Below, piece after piece: positions 21,940 to 35,357 of a stretch of DNA of 64,000 nucleotides (positions within the stretch are counted from its first letter, which is position 1; each line of letters opens with the position of its first letter). Location of the stretch: NCBI GenBank assembly GCA_025267735.1, contig CM046303.1, positions 39,569,380 through 39,633,379 of the forward strand, in the 5' to 3' direction. Under the pieces are notes generated by a model. It made no database searches. It saw only the letters and a program-made list of their open reading frames with translations, and was not told the DNA's origin. A program made the translations under genes and the position numbers. Source of the stretch: Mactra quadrangularis. Taxonomy: Eukaryota; Mollusca; Bivalvia; Venerida; Mactridae.

Positions 21940-22520
21940 TACATTTCGACCTAATGACTACCGACTAAAATGTCGATTATGATATAATGACTAGTTATCA
22001 TAAAGTTTACATTTACGTCCTCTTTGTGTTTGAAATATTTTGTAATATTTTGGAAGATTATTTTCAGTCAAATGGAATCGGTTCTTTGGTTTGGTTACTT
22101 TTCTTAATTGCGATTTAATATCTACCGAACTTGAGTTCGACTTTAAGTACATTTTCCAATACATGTTTTACGCTATTATATGCGTTTTGTCATACGAACA
22201 TGATACTAATAAATGTGTTAGTAAATTCTCTGACTGTATGTTAATTGTTACTTCCAACTACTATAAGAAATTAAAACAATCCAATTTCTTTAACATTTAT
22301 GTTAAATTTCGACTAAGTGACTACTGACTTGGATTTCGACTCAACGAACAGTTATCAACAGTCAAAAAAGTTTGTCTTATAAGGTCTCTTAGAATGCAAA
22401 AAGAACGGAAAATACAAATCATCATTCATAATGTCGCACCTGCTAAATATGATTCAACAGATTGAAGGATTCAGTTCATTCATGATTGATGTCGACTAAA
22501 GGTCGGTCTAAGTATAACTT
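21940..22520 (+). repeat. Degenerate TCGACTTAATGACTG repeat block
   Basis: First cluster of a motif recurring to 36160. It is seen at 21945 (atttcgacctaatgactacc), 22135, 22305 (tttcgactaagtgactactg) and 22490. The motif often comes as two or three tandem halves ending in CCAGTTATCA. Confidence 0.6.
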
Positions 22521-22894
22521 TGAGTACCCTTTTCAATACATTAAACGAAAAACAGAACATCAGTTTATAGTATCATTGGTGTGATTCATCATGTAAATCT
22601 GGTAAGTAATACGGTTTTAGTAAATTCTCTGACTGAATACTTAGATTGTTTTATTGCATTTTCTCTGATCATGCATTTATTCCTTAAACGTAAGTAAAAT
22701 ACCTTCAATGAATTGGTTTTGAGCTAATTTTGAACTGCCAAAACTTAGTTTATAACTCAAAACATCTATACAAGCTGTCATATCGTAATAAGTTGTTATC
22801 ACTTCAATGTAAATGTGAATACATTAATTTTATTATGAATGTCAATTGCTCAAGGTAGACTATTGTTGGGGGGCTGACCAGTGTGCGTTAGTGC

Positions 22895-22962
22895 TTGAGT
22901 GGGGTGCGCGTTTGTTAGAGCGATTAGTAGACTCGCGCGCTACCAACTGAGCTAGTCGGGCG
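22895..22962 (-). other. tRNA-like 5' half
   Basis: The minus strand begins GCCCGACTAGCTCAGTTGGT at 22961. It has a canonical A box (TAGCTCAGTTGG) and a D-arm-like GCTCAGTTGGTAGCGC. An anticodon-like stem GCGA..TCGC follows, but no T arm or B box. It is a tRNA-derived fragment or the 5' end of a SINE, not a functional tRNA. Confidence 0.6.
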
Positions 22963-22969
22963 GCCCATA

Positions 22970-24420
22970 CAAGTTTAAAAGATAATTATGAAGAGACAAC
23001 TTTAATCTAAAACAAAACATTCAGTATGTGCACAACAGTTTAACTTAGCATTGTGTCAACAGCATGAGCATATTTATCTTTACGTAATGCTTTGCAAATG
23101 GACTTTTTGACAGAATTATAAAAAGAAATTCCTAGGAGCATGGACCGCCTACGTGATAACTACATTTTAAGGACATTAAACATTGTTTTATAAATCCATG
23201 CACGTCTCTTCGTAACACCTGCAACCAATTAAACTAAACCAATTGTAACCTAAGGGGCATAAATGTACGAACACACTGTAAAGGAATTTGCGATAGTAGT
23301 AAATGCAAATACATGTATGAACGCTCTAGGCTTTACTGTATGAGATAACAAGTATACGTAATAACATTGTTTTAAATCGCCGTTTACCAGTGAATGACAT
23401 CTTCTCCTTTCTGTAAAAACAATTATGTAATGTGTGTCAATGTTTTCGATTCGATTCAAGGACATGTTCTGCCCGAATCCAGATAGCCAATAAATCTCTT
23501 ATAGATTCTTATTCTTAGGCTCGCCCTACAATAGCGAATTAAGTATGCATTTGTTTGTAATAAATTGAGAATTTTTAATATAAAAAAAACAAATATTTTA
23601 CAAGAAAACATTTCATACGGTAAGTTATTTCCAGGGAAAAAGTCAGGTAAGCCGACAAAAACATCGCAGATACGAGTCTAATTAGACACCTTTTTTGACG
23701 ACCATTTTCTCATCAAATGATCTGAAATGAATGAAATTAATTGAATTGAGGCAACCGGTTGGGACTACAAAATGCTCAAATATTTCATGATTGAATCGCC
23801 ATAATGAAACGGTTGATAACAATATCTTTTGTAGTGTTATATAAAACTTTGACACATGGGAGGCCTTATTTCAACTCTGGAGATTGATTTGAATATTTTT
23901 GTATAGCCAGGTTTCATTGACATTGGACCCTTGAATCAGAACTATCTCAAAAACTATCGATTGGAATTAGCAATCAATTTGTTTTTGGGTGATGAAAAAT
24001 AGCATTTTTTTCTTAGGAGTTTTTTCGAAATATGCTTTGCAAATTTTGCAGTAAAACGTTTTTGTTAATGAGTGCGCGCCATAGTCATAACAACAGAATA
24101 ACAAAGATATTTAAAATTACTTGATATAAGACCCGTTTGGAAACCTAATTTGACAATTTAGTGCATGTACTGCCAAATTACTAAATAGATTTCTTCATTT
24201 ATTTTCTAGCACTGTAAAAATTATGAAGGCGGGTCCGCTTTACAGACTGTAGACATTTGAATGTTTATTACATGTATTGTGATAATTGTACAGTAAGCAA
24301 TCGGTATTTTGTATAAATAAAGTGTAAGTATGACAATGTATTACCTGAAAAGCTTATCCCTTTCCTTATGTAGGATTTCTTATAAAATGTAAATATTTTG
24401 CATTATACCTTATAGAAAAG
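22970..24420. other. No recognised feature
   Basis: AT-rich intergenic-like sequence. No ORF with a recognisable family on either strand and no clear repeat. Confidence 0.5.
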
Positions 24421-24429
24421 TACGCGATC

Positions 24430-27400
24430 CATTTGAAAATTCTAAACAAATCTAAACGCCAGAAAGAAACGTTTAAAAACGGATAAATACCAAATTCAAG
24501 CAAGATCAATTTTGTAGAGTATGGCTATCTTTGGTTTTTACGTGCATATAGAGGAACTTGAGAGGACATCATATAAAGATAAAGAAGATTTTTATGTGAA
24601 AATTGTTGATTACGAAAGCAAGTCCTTACACTTCCATGCCTGCACTAACTCCCAGTTGCCAGGACCTAAACATATTTTAAAATTTTTTCTCAGGTTTCGA
24701 CTTAGTGACTGTATATCATAACTTCGACTTAAGGTAGAAATAAGGAGGACAAATTACAGTATTCGATGGAAATTTATTCATCAAATGTGTTGTTAGTTCC
24801 TAATGTTCATTTCTTAAATTCCAAATTCGTTTACTTTATTTAATACTGGTCTGTCCGAGCGAATACTTAGTAATATATAGATAAATACATGTAATTATGA
24901 TACCAGCTTTTAAAAAACAAAACAACTCATTTTATGACTTTTGGTCGACTTAATGACTGTCGATTTAAACTTCGACTTATTGTCTGTTATTCAAAGCAGA
25001 TAAAATATTTGCTTTGGTATATTTAATGTGTTTTTTAGAAATAAATAATTGGGGATAAACATCAAAAATGAATAAAATACGTTTTATAATATCCATGGAA
25101 TATATTTTCTAAGAATTATTAAAGTACCAGTACTAATTTTTTCAGATGAAGAATAAGTAAAATCATGTCTCGTGACGCGTATGCAATAGATTCCGTATTA
25201 TCGTTTATTTTACTAATTCACAATTTATCAACAATAACTACATGTACTAAATAAAACAATTCAAGTTTTCAGTTTGAAACGTATATTAAAAGTAATTCAC
25301 GGTAAAATACACATGTGATTTACTGGTACATCTTTCTTTGCTACATTCGACTTAATGACTGTCGGTTAGAATTTAATGAAGTGTCCGACTATACATACAC
25401 CGTTACATCCAAATGATATGATTGCGCGGTTAATCCTAAAACATAAGTGCAATGCTGTATATCAATTTCGTTTTTAAGCTACTATATTGGAAATATTACT
25501 GGTTATGTTTCAAATAAGATATATAATATAAACGTATCAAAATAATGCAATAAGTTGAGAAAAATTGATGGGATGTTCAACTTTAATATAAATTGAATAT
25601 AATTAAAGTAGGACTACCTTTGCAAGTAAACCATCTGTGTTACTCTATTTTAGTAACATGAAAGATTCACCAGCAAAGGTAATCCAACTTATCTCCGAAT
25701 CTAGTAAGTCGAGTAAAAAAATTAACGAACGTTTTCTAGTAGAACTCCTACTGAATGTCATGCTTTTTTAATATTCATTTTCGATACGTGTTTGAAAAAA
25801 GAGCTATGTCTGAGTCCCTCATAATTTAATGTTAAGTGTTAATATGTTAAAATTATTGTTACTTTAACTTCAATAAATTCACTGCATATGCCAGTTCTTA
25901 TTATTTTTAATCAGTATATTTTACAGATAGGCTTGTCATGAATCGTCCTAAAGACTTATGATATGGAACAAATTGTTTGGGAAGGCAATATACAGTAACT
26001 GTGTCCCAGTGAATGTAATTTTCGATTACAATTTTTTTTATAATGAAAAATTAGTCAAATACGTGACATCACACCTAATACATTAATTATATCAAGTTAA
26101 ATGATGACTATCAAATGTAACGTCGACTAAATGACCAGTTATAATTGTACTATCAATAGAGAGGATTTTAAAGTATTTTCTTACCTCTAAGAATTACATG
26201 TATATAAAAAAGAATACAAGAGTGAGTACGTTAGATAAGAGGTTGTTTGTGATTAAGAAGAGAGGATTTAGTTTATTATTTTCATAGATAACGACGAATT
26301 ATCTGTCAACCTCAAGTTCGACATAGAGTTCATTTTTCAAATACATATCATAAATAACATCATAATAAATTCATGCCTTTGTCGATGCTTTTCTAGCTTA
26401 CCTGCGCTCAAAGTGCTCATGGTGAGTTATTGTCTGGCATCTGACAAATATGCGTTAGTGTGTGTATATGTGTGAAAGTGTTCGTACGTGCGTGTGTCCG
26501 TCCATTCATCCGTTCGTCGTCAATAATTTCTTAAAATTCCGTTTGTCAAATAGCATTAGGTCTATAGCCATTTAGTTTGGCATGTAGCAATACTTAAAGG
26601 TGCTTATAAAAGATTGTCCAAATTATGCTCAGGGGATCACAATTGGCTCCGCCTTAGGGGTTACATGATTTACATATCTACTATGAAAATAGAAGACTAT
26701 AAAAAGTATACAATAAAAGACCTAATTGTTTGTAAATTACTATGGCCACTAAATCAATCATCCTGTAACAATAAACTACGACTATGAATAGACCAGGTAA
26801 CCAACCTTAGACTACTTTTAATTGTTCATTAATAATTCCAGTTGTGATGTTTATGCTACAGTGAAAAATCTTTTAATCAACGTAAACTATCCTATCTGAT
26901 TAAATGATCTTAAAATATACCCTAAGTCTTAACAATAAACCGCACTTATGCACTTGCTTTATTACAAAATAATGTAAACCATAATTATGCTGTAGGTTTA
27001 ATACAAAATGATGTGCGGCTGAATGATAGATGTTTTGGTGAGATCTTTGGATTAGAATCCAACTTTACATCTTGCAATTTAGGATTTTCCAGGGCATCTA
27101 GCCAGATTTCCAATTGGCTAGATGTTGCCTTTCCACTGATTATATACTCATTACATTTAAAGATTAATACCTTATCTAACCAATCAGGGCCTGACGCTGA
27201 TTGGTGTTCCAGAGGGATCCGTGGATCATAATCTGACTTTGCACCTTGAAATCATGGTTGTTTTAAGGCATCTGACTGAATTCCCTATTGGTCAATGGCT
27301 ACCTTTTCTCATAATCTATTCATAACTTTTATCTTCTACTTAACTTCTACTTTATCACTATACATGCATGGTTGGGGAATGCCAATGCACTGATGCTAAT

Positions 27401-28600
27401 GGATGTTTGGGTGGGAACCTTGAATTAGAATCCAACCTTGCACCTTGCAATTATGGATTTTCGAGGCATTTAGCCTGATTCCCCTTCGACCATTTGGCTG
27501 CTGTTCTACCAACAATCCATTATTTATCATTCACTATTTTTAGAGTTGGAAATTCATTTTTTTTGTTGTTGCCATTTCTAAACAATTATGAGCACTCTTT
27601 AAAACATAAAATCTTAGTTTTATAATGTTCTTCATTTTATGTTTTTTATTTGTATTATCATTTGTTAATCATTTTCATTTTCGTTTTCATTTAAAGTCGT
27701 TTTTCCTTATTATGCATATGATTGTGAAGCGCGTTCGAACATATATTCAATATGACAAGAGCGCTATATAAATGCGGTAAATAACAATAATAATAATAAT
27801 AAAATGCTAAAAAACTCATTTTTTAATTATCTTTTTAGATTCTTTTTTACATTTTTTGTGTGTTTTAAATGGCCTAGAGCTTTGATATTCGGCATGATAT
27901 CCGACAATAGAAACCCGTGATGGCTAAAATGTAACAACCGTGTTCTTCTATATGTAATGCTTTCATACATTGAATTTTCGATACTTGTTTTTGAAAAAAG
28001 ATAGTGTAAGTCCCCTATAACTTAATGTTTAATTTGATCAGTTGACTAGAATAAATAATGACAATATGTGAATGTTCAAATTATTGTTACCTTTACTTCA
28101 ATGTGTGAAAAAAATAATGAAAGGTTTATGTTGTTGTTTATTTAACAGAAAGTGTTGTCAGAATTCGGCTTAACGTCTGATGCTATGAAACAAAGTAAAA
28201 TGGAAACAAATATACAATGCTTTCACCAAGATGATTGCCCTAAGCAGTCACTAAACCATTCCCGGGTCTCTTTATGTGTAATTTTAAGTTAAACAATTGT
28301 TAATAAGTTGGAAAAGTAGGAAATGCTAGACAATAAACACTTAACAATTGGTTTGATTTCGATTATTTAACTATCAAATGGAATGTCGACTAAATAACCA
28401 GTTATCATTATACTTTCCTTTACGGGAATGATAATGAAGAAAAAGAAAACAAGCCTGCTTGAGATTTAATACATGTCTAGAAATAAATGAAATAAACAAT
28501 ACAGCAGTCATTATGTTAGGTTTGTAGATTTTGTTTCAGTTAAGATAAAAGGCTTCAGTTTCTTTGCACTTTTTTATTGAGTTCGACTTAATGACTATCC
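24430..28600 (+). repeat. Segmental duplication, copy A
   Basis: Most of this region recurs, in order, at 31628-34030: 24430-25390 ~ 31628-32570, 25905-26480 ~ 32690-33250, 27457-27960 ~ 33260-33735, 28255-28550 ~ 33735-34025. Copy A has extra blocks at 26480-27456 and 27970-28250, and a different middle at 25390-25900. An internal duplication links 25745-26000 to 27965-28220. The TCGACTTAATGACTG motif recurs at 24696, 24952, 25349, 26124, 28392 and 28582. No gene is recognised. Confidence 0.8.
27003..27535 (+). repeat. Three degenerate ~170-bp tandem copies
   Basis: Three successive copies share gaTTAGAATCCAACtTTGCAc, cttGCAATTAtGGATTTtc, GGGCATcTagCcaGATTcCC and a tail like cattatctatca. 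They start near 27030, 27205 and 27400. Part of a fourth copy is at 33264-33345. It might be a SINE-like or satellite unit. No pol III boxes are evident. Confidence 0.7.
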
Positions 28601-28621
28601 AACCGAAATTGCTTTTTTCAT

Positions 28622-29500
28622 AGAAGAAGAAGAAGATTTTATTTTCAAATCAATAGGTCAATAATATACAATGTATTACATAAAATATACAATCACGTGG
28701 CAATGACATTATACATAATCAATAACATACAGTTGAAAAAGAGAGAACATTAGAAAACAATTTTTGTATAATGCTATAAGGGTAAGTTTTTGATGAAAAT
28801 TCAGTCGAAACACAAGCAAGTATCACAGTTGACAAGGGTTAAAAGGGTTATAAATTATATCAAAATATTTAAGACAGATACGCAGGAGAAGGTGACTTTT
28901 ACTAGTTTTGTAAATAGAGAGAAAAGCAAGCGCGATAACTTAAACGTGGTAAAAATAGCATTGAACAAATAAAAGAAACATGACAACTAAGTAACAATGC
29001 TATAGTGATATATTGTTTTTGGGAAAGAAGATTTGAATGAAAGGAATTGAATTGGAGCGAATGAGAAGAAGACTACGCTTGTCAATCTTTAACATTTGAC
29101 AACGGATTTATAATGTAAATAGATATGTCAGAGACAATATATAATTACATTAATACATACACTATACTTTTAATTTGAAATAATGTTTATCTAGAACAAG
29201 TAATTTGTGGAAAAAATATATAAAATCACCTAATTGTACTTATATAGAGACAATATACAAATACGTATTAACATACAAAATACTCGTAATTTAACATATA
29301 GCTGTTATAAACAGAAACGAATTATTTGTGGGATATCACACATTTGTACATATTTACAGACATAATCATACCAGTACTAATATGTAATACTCGTAATTAA
29401 CATAAGGCATTTTTTCAGCAAAAACACTTTGCAAAAGAAAATCAAACATTTATACATATTCAGAGTCAAAATATATTTAACAGTATTAATATATATAGTA
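28622..29500 (-). other. LINE C 3' UTR and microsatellite tail
   Basis: On the minus strand LINE C ends in ..ATCTTCTTCTTCTTC at 28622-28640. Short microsatellite tails of this kind are usual at the 3' ends of CR1/L2/RTE-type LINEs. The 3' UTR between the last coding block and this tail is AT-rich without an ORF of note. Confidence 0.65.
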
Positions 29501-29504
29501 CTAC

Positions 29505-30010
29505 TTATTTCACAATTTGCATGTTTAAGTTATTTATGACAAACAACAATTGTATACCGTACAAATAACTCCATAAGCAATGACGATTTCGTGCGATATT
29601 TTGAAAAATATTTCTTGAAGATTTATGTCGATTTGTTTTTGTAGCGAAGAAGACGATACTCTTGTCATCGTGAAGCTCATTCCACAGCATGGGACCCACT
29701 GTACTAAACTTCTGTCACTTCATATAGTTTTTTCTTATTAAGTAGTACTACAAAATTCAGGCTTAAGGATCTTGCAGATCTAAGACTAGATCTGTTAGAT
29801 CTTGTTTTGGAGAATTCCATTCAGGTATACAGGTGCAATTCCAGTAAAACAGCTGTACATGGAAGTACATATTTTAAAAATGATTCTTTCTTCGACTAGT
29901 AGCCAGTGTAGTGAGTACAAAGCATCTTTTGAACAGTCTGACTTTTTTACATTGATACTAGTTTGGCCCACATGTTTTGAATTAGCTGAAATTTCATTCT
30001 CGCACATATC
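29505..30010 (-). pseudogene. LINE C C-terminal coding remnant
   Basis: Minus-strand blocks typical of the end of CR1/L2-like ORF2 are present. They are DALYSLHWLLVEERIIFKI then APVYLNGIL (29795-30007), and GPMLWNELHDDKSIVFFAT (29640-29699), matching ..LHWLPV..RI.FK....G.APVYL.. and ..GP.LWN.LP..I.S..SF. The two blocks are in different frames. They lie downstream, on the minus strand, of the RT core at 30165-30530. Confidence 0.8.
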
Positions 30011-30164
30011 ACTTTTCAGATTCTATAAAATATCAGATTACAGTATTCGATGTGGGACATAACCAAAGATAGGACTAGTGTTTCTGTTACATCTTTATCC
30101 AAATATTTTATTGTAGTTATAATACATTAATAATTGAACATGACAGTTTTACTTTTTGTTTGAC

Positions 30165-30640
30165 GTGAGCTTTAAAGTTTCACCCAGAAAGGTCCCTAAA
30201 TAGCGAATAGTCTTCAAAGATTTTATAGTTACACCAGCAATATTGATTGACTGGGTTAAAAATTTATTCAGATGTGCATTGCTTCCAAACATGATAAACA
30301 CAATCTTTGACTAGTTCATTTTAAATTATAATCATTTATCCATGAATTTATCATTACGGCACAGTCTTCAAGATCAGAAAAGCATTTGCTTCTTCATTCT
30401 TATTGTTATAACAGAATCTTTTATTGGCGGTGGGGTCTTCTGCAAAACCATGCAATGATATATCAGATGGAATAACATCAAATAAGGTTCCTGCATGGGA
30501 AAGATAAAACCATGAACCCAGAAAACCACCTTGTAGATCATTGCAATGTAAAGGAATTACAGTTGATTAGCTAGTAGTGGCATTGACTCGACAAGCACGT
30601 GGACAACGACATGAGTCAATCCAGTGAAGTGTATTATTAA
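30165..30640 (-). pseudogene. LINE C RT core with mutated catalytic box
   Basis: The minus strand reads GTLFDVIPSDISLHGFAEDP at about 30440-30500. The FADD catalytic box of LINE RTs is FAED here, so one aspartate is replaced. A downstream frame gives SKIVFIMFGSNAHLNKF and then TIRYLGTFL, the K..FM.F and YLG blocks. Upstream is the motif around Q-G-x-x-L-G-S-W. Frameshifts and stops break it into several pieces. Confidence 0.8.
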
Positions 30641-30642
30641 AA

Positions 30643-30890
30643 AAGTAGGAAATGCTAGACAATAAACACTTAACAATAGATATATTTGGTTTGATTTCGA
30701 CTATTAGACTATCAAATGAAATTTCGACTAAATAACCAGTTATCATTATACTTTCCTTTACGGGAATGTTAAAGTATTTCTACATACCACTTATAAAAAG
30801 AAAAAGAAAACAAGCCTACTTGAGATTTAATACATGTCCATAAAAAATGAAATAAACAATACAGCAGTCATTAGGCTAAGCTTGTAGATT
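30643..30890 (+). repeat. Duplicated block interrupting LINE C
   Basis: aaagtaggaaatgctagaca..ttcgactatt..ccagttatcattatactttc matches 33797-34030 and 28310-28550. It lies inside LINE C, followed by a second copy of LINE sequence (30894-31005 repeats 30505-30620). So the block arrived by tandem duplication, not by simple insertion. Confidence 0.75.
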
Positions 30891-30893
30891 TTG

Positions 30894-31612
30894 ATAAAGC
30901 CATGAACCCAGACAACTACCTTGTAGATCATTACAATGTAAAAGAATTACAGTTGATAAACTAGTATTGACATTGACTCGACATGCACATGGACGAAGAT
31001 CAAACAGATCAAACAGTGTCAAATGCAGCTCTCAAATTAATTATTCTAACGCCGTAACATCTAGTTTTTCTATACAACCCAGTAAGTCATTGACTATATG
31101 AGAAGGCCTGACTCATTGATTTTTGGTACAATATTATTTTTATCAACATGAAAATTCAACCTATCTAAAGTGACCTTTTCAACTACCTTAGATAATAGGG
31201 ACATATTGCTAATCGGTCTATAGTTAGCATATCCAAGATCTAGACCCACCATCTTGCAAAGAGGCTTAACAATTGCCTCTGTCTATTTGTATGGAAATAC
31301 ACCATGTTTCATTGAGATTTTCATTAAATGGGGTAATAATTCTATATGTATAACATTTTAGCAATTGCGATGACAATATGTCAAGCTCATATGATTTGGC
31401 ATTTAAATCCATGTAAAATATCTGACCTCCTGTATTCACTATTGTAAAATCCTTAAAATGGTCAAGACAATGTAGAAACTTTTGTTGGGGTGAGTAAGTT
31501 TGAAACTGCAGCAAGGATTCTCTAATTCCTGAAATTTTATTGAATAATAGTCAATCATTACACTTACGTATATGCTTAAATTCAATTTTGTGAAAGTGGC
31601 AACGTCTGACAA
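30894..31612 (-). pseudogene. LINE C RT N-terminal blocks, copy 1
   Basis: The minus strand carries VKPLCKMVGLDLGYANYRPI (31200-31260), then SNMSLLSK, the KPLxKK..NYRPISNLSFLSK signature of CR1/L2/Jockey-group RTs. Upstream frame 31266-31514 reads HFKDFTIVNTGGQIFYMDLN. Frames change repeatedly. Position 31547/31548 is the uninterrupted target of the Helitron found in copy 2. Confidence 0.82.
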
Positions 31613-31627
31613 ATTTAATTCTATGAA

Positions 31628-34030
31628 AGATCTAAACCCCGGAAGGAAACGTTTAAAAAACTGATAAATGCCAAATTCAAGCAAAATCAATGGTGTAGTT
31701 TATGGATATCTTTGGTTTATACGTGCATATAGAGGAACTTGAGAGGATTTTTTTGTGAAAATTGTTGACGACGAACGCAAGCCCTTACGCTTCCATGCAA
31801 GCACTAACTCACACTTGCCAGGAACTAAACATACGTTATTCTTGGGCACTTTTGTGCGAGATTGATTATTTTTCAGGATTCGACTTAGTGACTGTATATT
31901 ATAATTTCGACGTAAGGTAGAAATAAGGAGGACAAATTACAGTATTAGATGGGAATTAATTCATAAAATTTATCGTAATGTCCTATATTCATTTCTATAA
32001 TTCAAAATTCGTTTACATTATTTAATACTGGTCTGTTATACCGATCGAATACTTAATAATATAGATGAATACATGTTATTATGATACCCGCTCTATTAAA
32101 AACAAAACATCTCATTTTATAACTTTTGGTCGACTTAATGACTGTCGATTTAAATTTCGACTTATTGTCTGTTATTCAAAGCAGATAAAATATTTGCTTT
32201 GGTATATTTAATGTGTTTTTTTAGAAATAAACAATTGGGGATAAACATAAAAAAAATACGTTTTACAATATCCGCGGAATAAATTTTCTAAGAATTATTA
32301 AAGACCAGTATCTTTTTTTCAATTGAAGAATAAGTACGATCATGCCTCGTGACGCGTATGCAATAGATTTCGTTTTTATCGTTTATTTTACTAATTCAAA
32401 ATGTATCAACAATAACAACTGAATAAAACAATCCAAGTTTTCAGTATGAAACGTGTATTAATAGTTTTTCATGGTTAAATATACATGTGATTTACTGGTA
32501 CATCTTTCATAAAACACACAGTTTAAACATTTTTATTTTGCTACATTCGACTTAATGACTGTCCGTACGAATTTCGACTTTATGTATAGTTATAAAACAA
32601 ATCAACATGTCAAAGTTATTTGGTTTTCGTCACAGAAATACGATTTTAGCCAAAATACATTTGGGGTTATAGTAAGTAAAACATTGGACGTCTTACCATT
32701 TTTAACCAGTATATTTTACAGATTAGTTTGTCATGAATTGTCTGCAAGACTGATGATATGGAACAAATTGATTGGGAAGGCAATATACAGTAACTGTGTC
32801 CCTGGGAATGTCATTTTCGATTACAATTTGTTTTTATAATGAAAAACCAGTCGAATACGTCACATCGTACCAAATACATTAATCATATTTAGTGAAATAA
32901 TGACTTAATGAGTATCAAATGTAACATCGACCAGTTATAATTGTTCTATCAACAGAGAGGATTTTAAAGTATTTTCTTACCTTAAACAATTACATGTATA
33001 TAAAAAAGAACGCATGAGTCAGTACGTTAGATAAGAGGCTATTTGTGATTTTGTTTCTTATTTTCATATATAACGACGTATTATCTGTCAACTTCAAGTT
33101 CGATAAAGAGTTCCTTTTTCCAATACATACCATAAATAACATCACAAAAAAATGCATGCCTTTGTCGATGCTTTTCTAGATTACCTGCGTTCAAAGTGAT
33201 CATGGTTAGTTATTGTCTGGCGTCTGAAAAATATGCGTTTGTGTGTATATGGTGAAAGTGTATGGATTTTCGGGGCATTTGGCCTGATTCCCATTTGAAC
33301 ATCTGGCTGCCGTTCTACCAACAATCCATTATCTATCTTTCACAATTTTTAGAGTTGGAAATTGATTTGTTTAATTCTTGTTGCCATTTTTTATCAACTA
33401 TGAGCACTCTGTTAATCACAAATTCTTAGTTTAATATTGTTCTTCAGTTTATGTTTTTGATTTATTTTATCATCTGATAATCATTTTCATTTTCGTTTTC
33501 ATTTAAACTCGTTTTTCCTTATTATGCATATGATTGTGAAGCCATTTTGAACATGTATTCAATGAAAAGAGCGCTATACAAATGCAGTATATAATGATAA
33601 TAATAATAAAATGCTAAAAACTCATTTTTTAAAAAATTGTTAAGGCCTAGAGCTTTGAAATTCGGCATGTTTACTCAGACAATAGAAACCGGTGACGGCT
33701 AAAAGTTAACAACCGTGTTCTTCTGTTTGTAATGCTGCCATTCCCGGGTCTCTTTATGTGTAATTTTAAGTTTAACACTTGTTAATAAGTTGGAAAAGTA
33801 GGAAATGCTAGACAATAAACACTTAACAATAGATATATTTGGTTTGATTTCGACTATTTAACTATAAAATTGAATTTCGACTTAATAACCATTTACCATT
33901 ATACTTTCCTTTACGGGAATGTTAATGTATTTCCACATACCACTTATAAAAAGAAAAAGAAAACAAGCCTACTTGAGATTTAATACATGTCCAGAAATAA
34001 ACAATGCAGTAGTCATTATGTTAAGTTTGT
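31628..34030 (+). repeat. Segmental duplication, copy B
   Basis: Counterpart of 24430-28600 (see copy A for block pairs). Copy B is shorter, lacking about 1 kb around 33255 and about 300 bp around 33735. It lies about 7.2 kb downstream of copy A, with LINE C between them. Motif TCGACTTAATGACTG occurs at 31878, 32130, 32548 and in decayed form at 32920, 33090 and 33858. Confidence 0.8.
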
Positions 34031-34033
34031 AGA

Positions 34034-34746
34034 TTTTGATAAAGCCATGAACCCAGACAACTACCTTGTAGATCATTGCAATGTAAAAGAATTACAGTTG
34101 ATAAACTAGTATTGACATTGACTCGACATGCACATGGACGAAGACATGAGTCAATCCAGTGAAGTGTATTATTACGTATGACGTATTAATTGTTAAGTAC
34201 TTTAACTAAAATGTCATGATCAAATAGTGTCAAATGCAGCACTCAAATAAATTATTTTATCGACGTAACATCTAGTTTCTCTATACAACCCAGTAAGTCA
34301 TTGACTAATCTGAGAAGGCCTGACTCACATTCATGAGTGAAAAGGTCAACATGCAGACTGATTTTTGGTAGAAGATTATTTTTATCAACATGAGAATTCA
34401 ACGTATCTGAAGTGACCTTTTCGATTACCTTAGATAATAGGGACATATTGCTAATCGGTCTATAATTAGCATATCCCAGATCTAGACCCACAAGCTTGCA
34501 TCATGTTTCAATGCGATTTTTTATTAAGTTGGGTAATAATTCTTGTGTATAACATTTTAGCAATTTCAATGACAATATGTCTAGCTCATAAGAGTTGGCT
34601 GTTAAATCCATGTAAAATCTCTGACCTCTTCTGTTCACTGTTGTAAAATCCTTAAAATAGCCAAGACTATGTTGATCCTTCTGTTGGGGTCAGTTAGTTT
34701 GATACTGCAGCAAGGATTCTCTAATCTCTGAAATTTCATTGAATAA
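34034..34746 (-). pseudogene. LINE C RT N-terminal blocks, copy 2
   Basis: Repeats 30894-31547. The minus-strand frame 34252-34491 (79 codons) is cleaner than copy 1: GLDLGYANYRPISNMSLLSK, then KVTSDTLNSHVDKNNLLPK and LLRLVNDLLG. Downstream on the minus strand FDHDILVKVLNN is readable (the FDTVDHDILL block). A Helitron cuts it at 34746. Confidence 0.82.
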
Positions 34747-35357
34747 CTAAATGGGATCCCGTGCAAGCACGGGCTTTAGGTAATGGCAGTTCTCGAAAGT
34801 GTTCCTCGAAACAGGCATGTTTAAAAGCCATATGAAACTTGATCATAAGAGATTGCAAAATATTTGTAGGAAGTTTGAAATTGATAATTGTGTAGTATCG
34901 GAGATATGATTTTGCAAATGTCAGTTTAATCTGAATTTGTAAAGTTCTAAAAGGACGGAACACTGTGAAAATGTAACATGGAGTTATGAAACTTGTTCAC
35001 CCGAGCTTGTATTTTCATTTCAAAAGTGAATTCTCGATATTTAATCCCTTTCAACATGAAACGTGAAATAATTACATGAATAATATTGATCTGTCTAACA
35101 ATTGTGTCAAATCATTTTTACTTCACGTCGAGAATCAAACTCGATTTTCCGGTTTGACGTGTCTATTTTTAGTTTTATCTGGAACTATTTTTAGACACAA
35201 AAAAACACTATTTTTGCTGATTTTTGGCAGTTTTTGCAAAAAACAAGAGGCTTTGTCAACTTGATATGCCGGTATAAAGGTACTCCAGCGACAAACAAAA
35301 GATCTTTTCAAAGCTGCGCAGTTTCTTCCACAAAACAGGAAATATAATAGTGAAGAT
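34747..35357 (-). mobile_element. Non-autonomous Helitron, 611 bp
   Basis: On the minus strand the element starts TCTTCACTATTATATTTCC and ends ..CATTTAG. It carries a perfect 7-bp-stem hairpin CCCGTGC-TT-GCACGGG (34758-34773) 11 bases before the 3' end. It sits between A and T: flanks GACTA|..|TTATT join to GACTATTATT, which is what LINE C copy 1 shows at 31547/31548. Ends TC/xTRR, 3' hairpin, A|T target and no target duplication are the Helitron hallmarks (TTAG here instead of the usual CTAG). There is no Rep/helicase ORF. The small ORFs inside are not recognised. Confidence 0.93.

Noticed and set aside
31439..31690. 83-codon minus ORF 31439-31690
   Set aside because: Its N-terminal half is duplication-mosaic sequence and its C-terminal half a LINE frame; the ORF spans a junction and is not a gene.
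34736..34963. 75-codon minus ORF at the Helitron 3' end, and 35076-35264 (+)
   Set aside because: They lie within a 611-bp non-autonomous Helitron, are not recognised, and the first crosses the element boundary.
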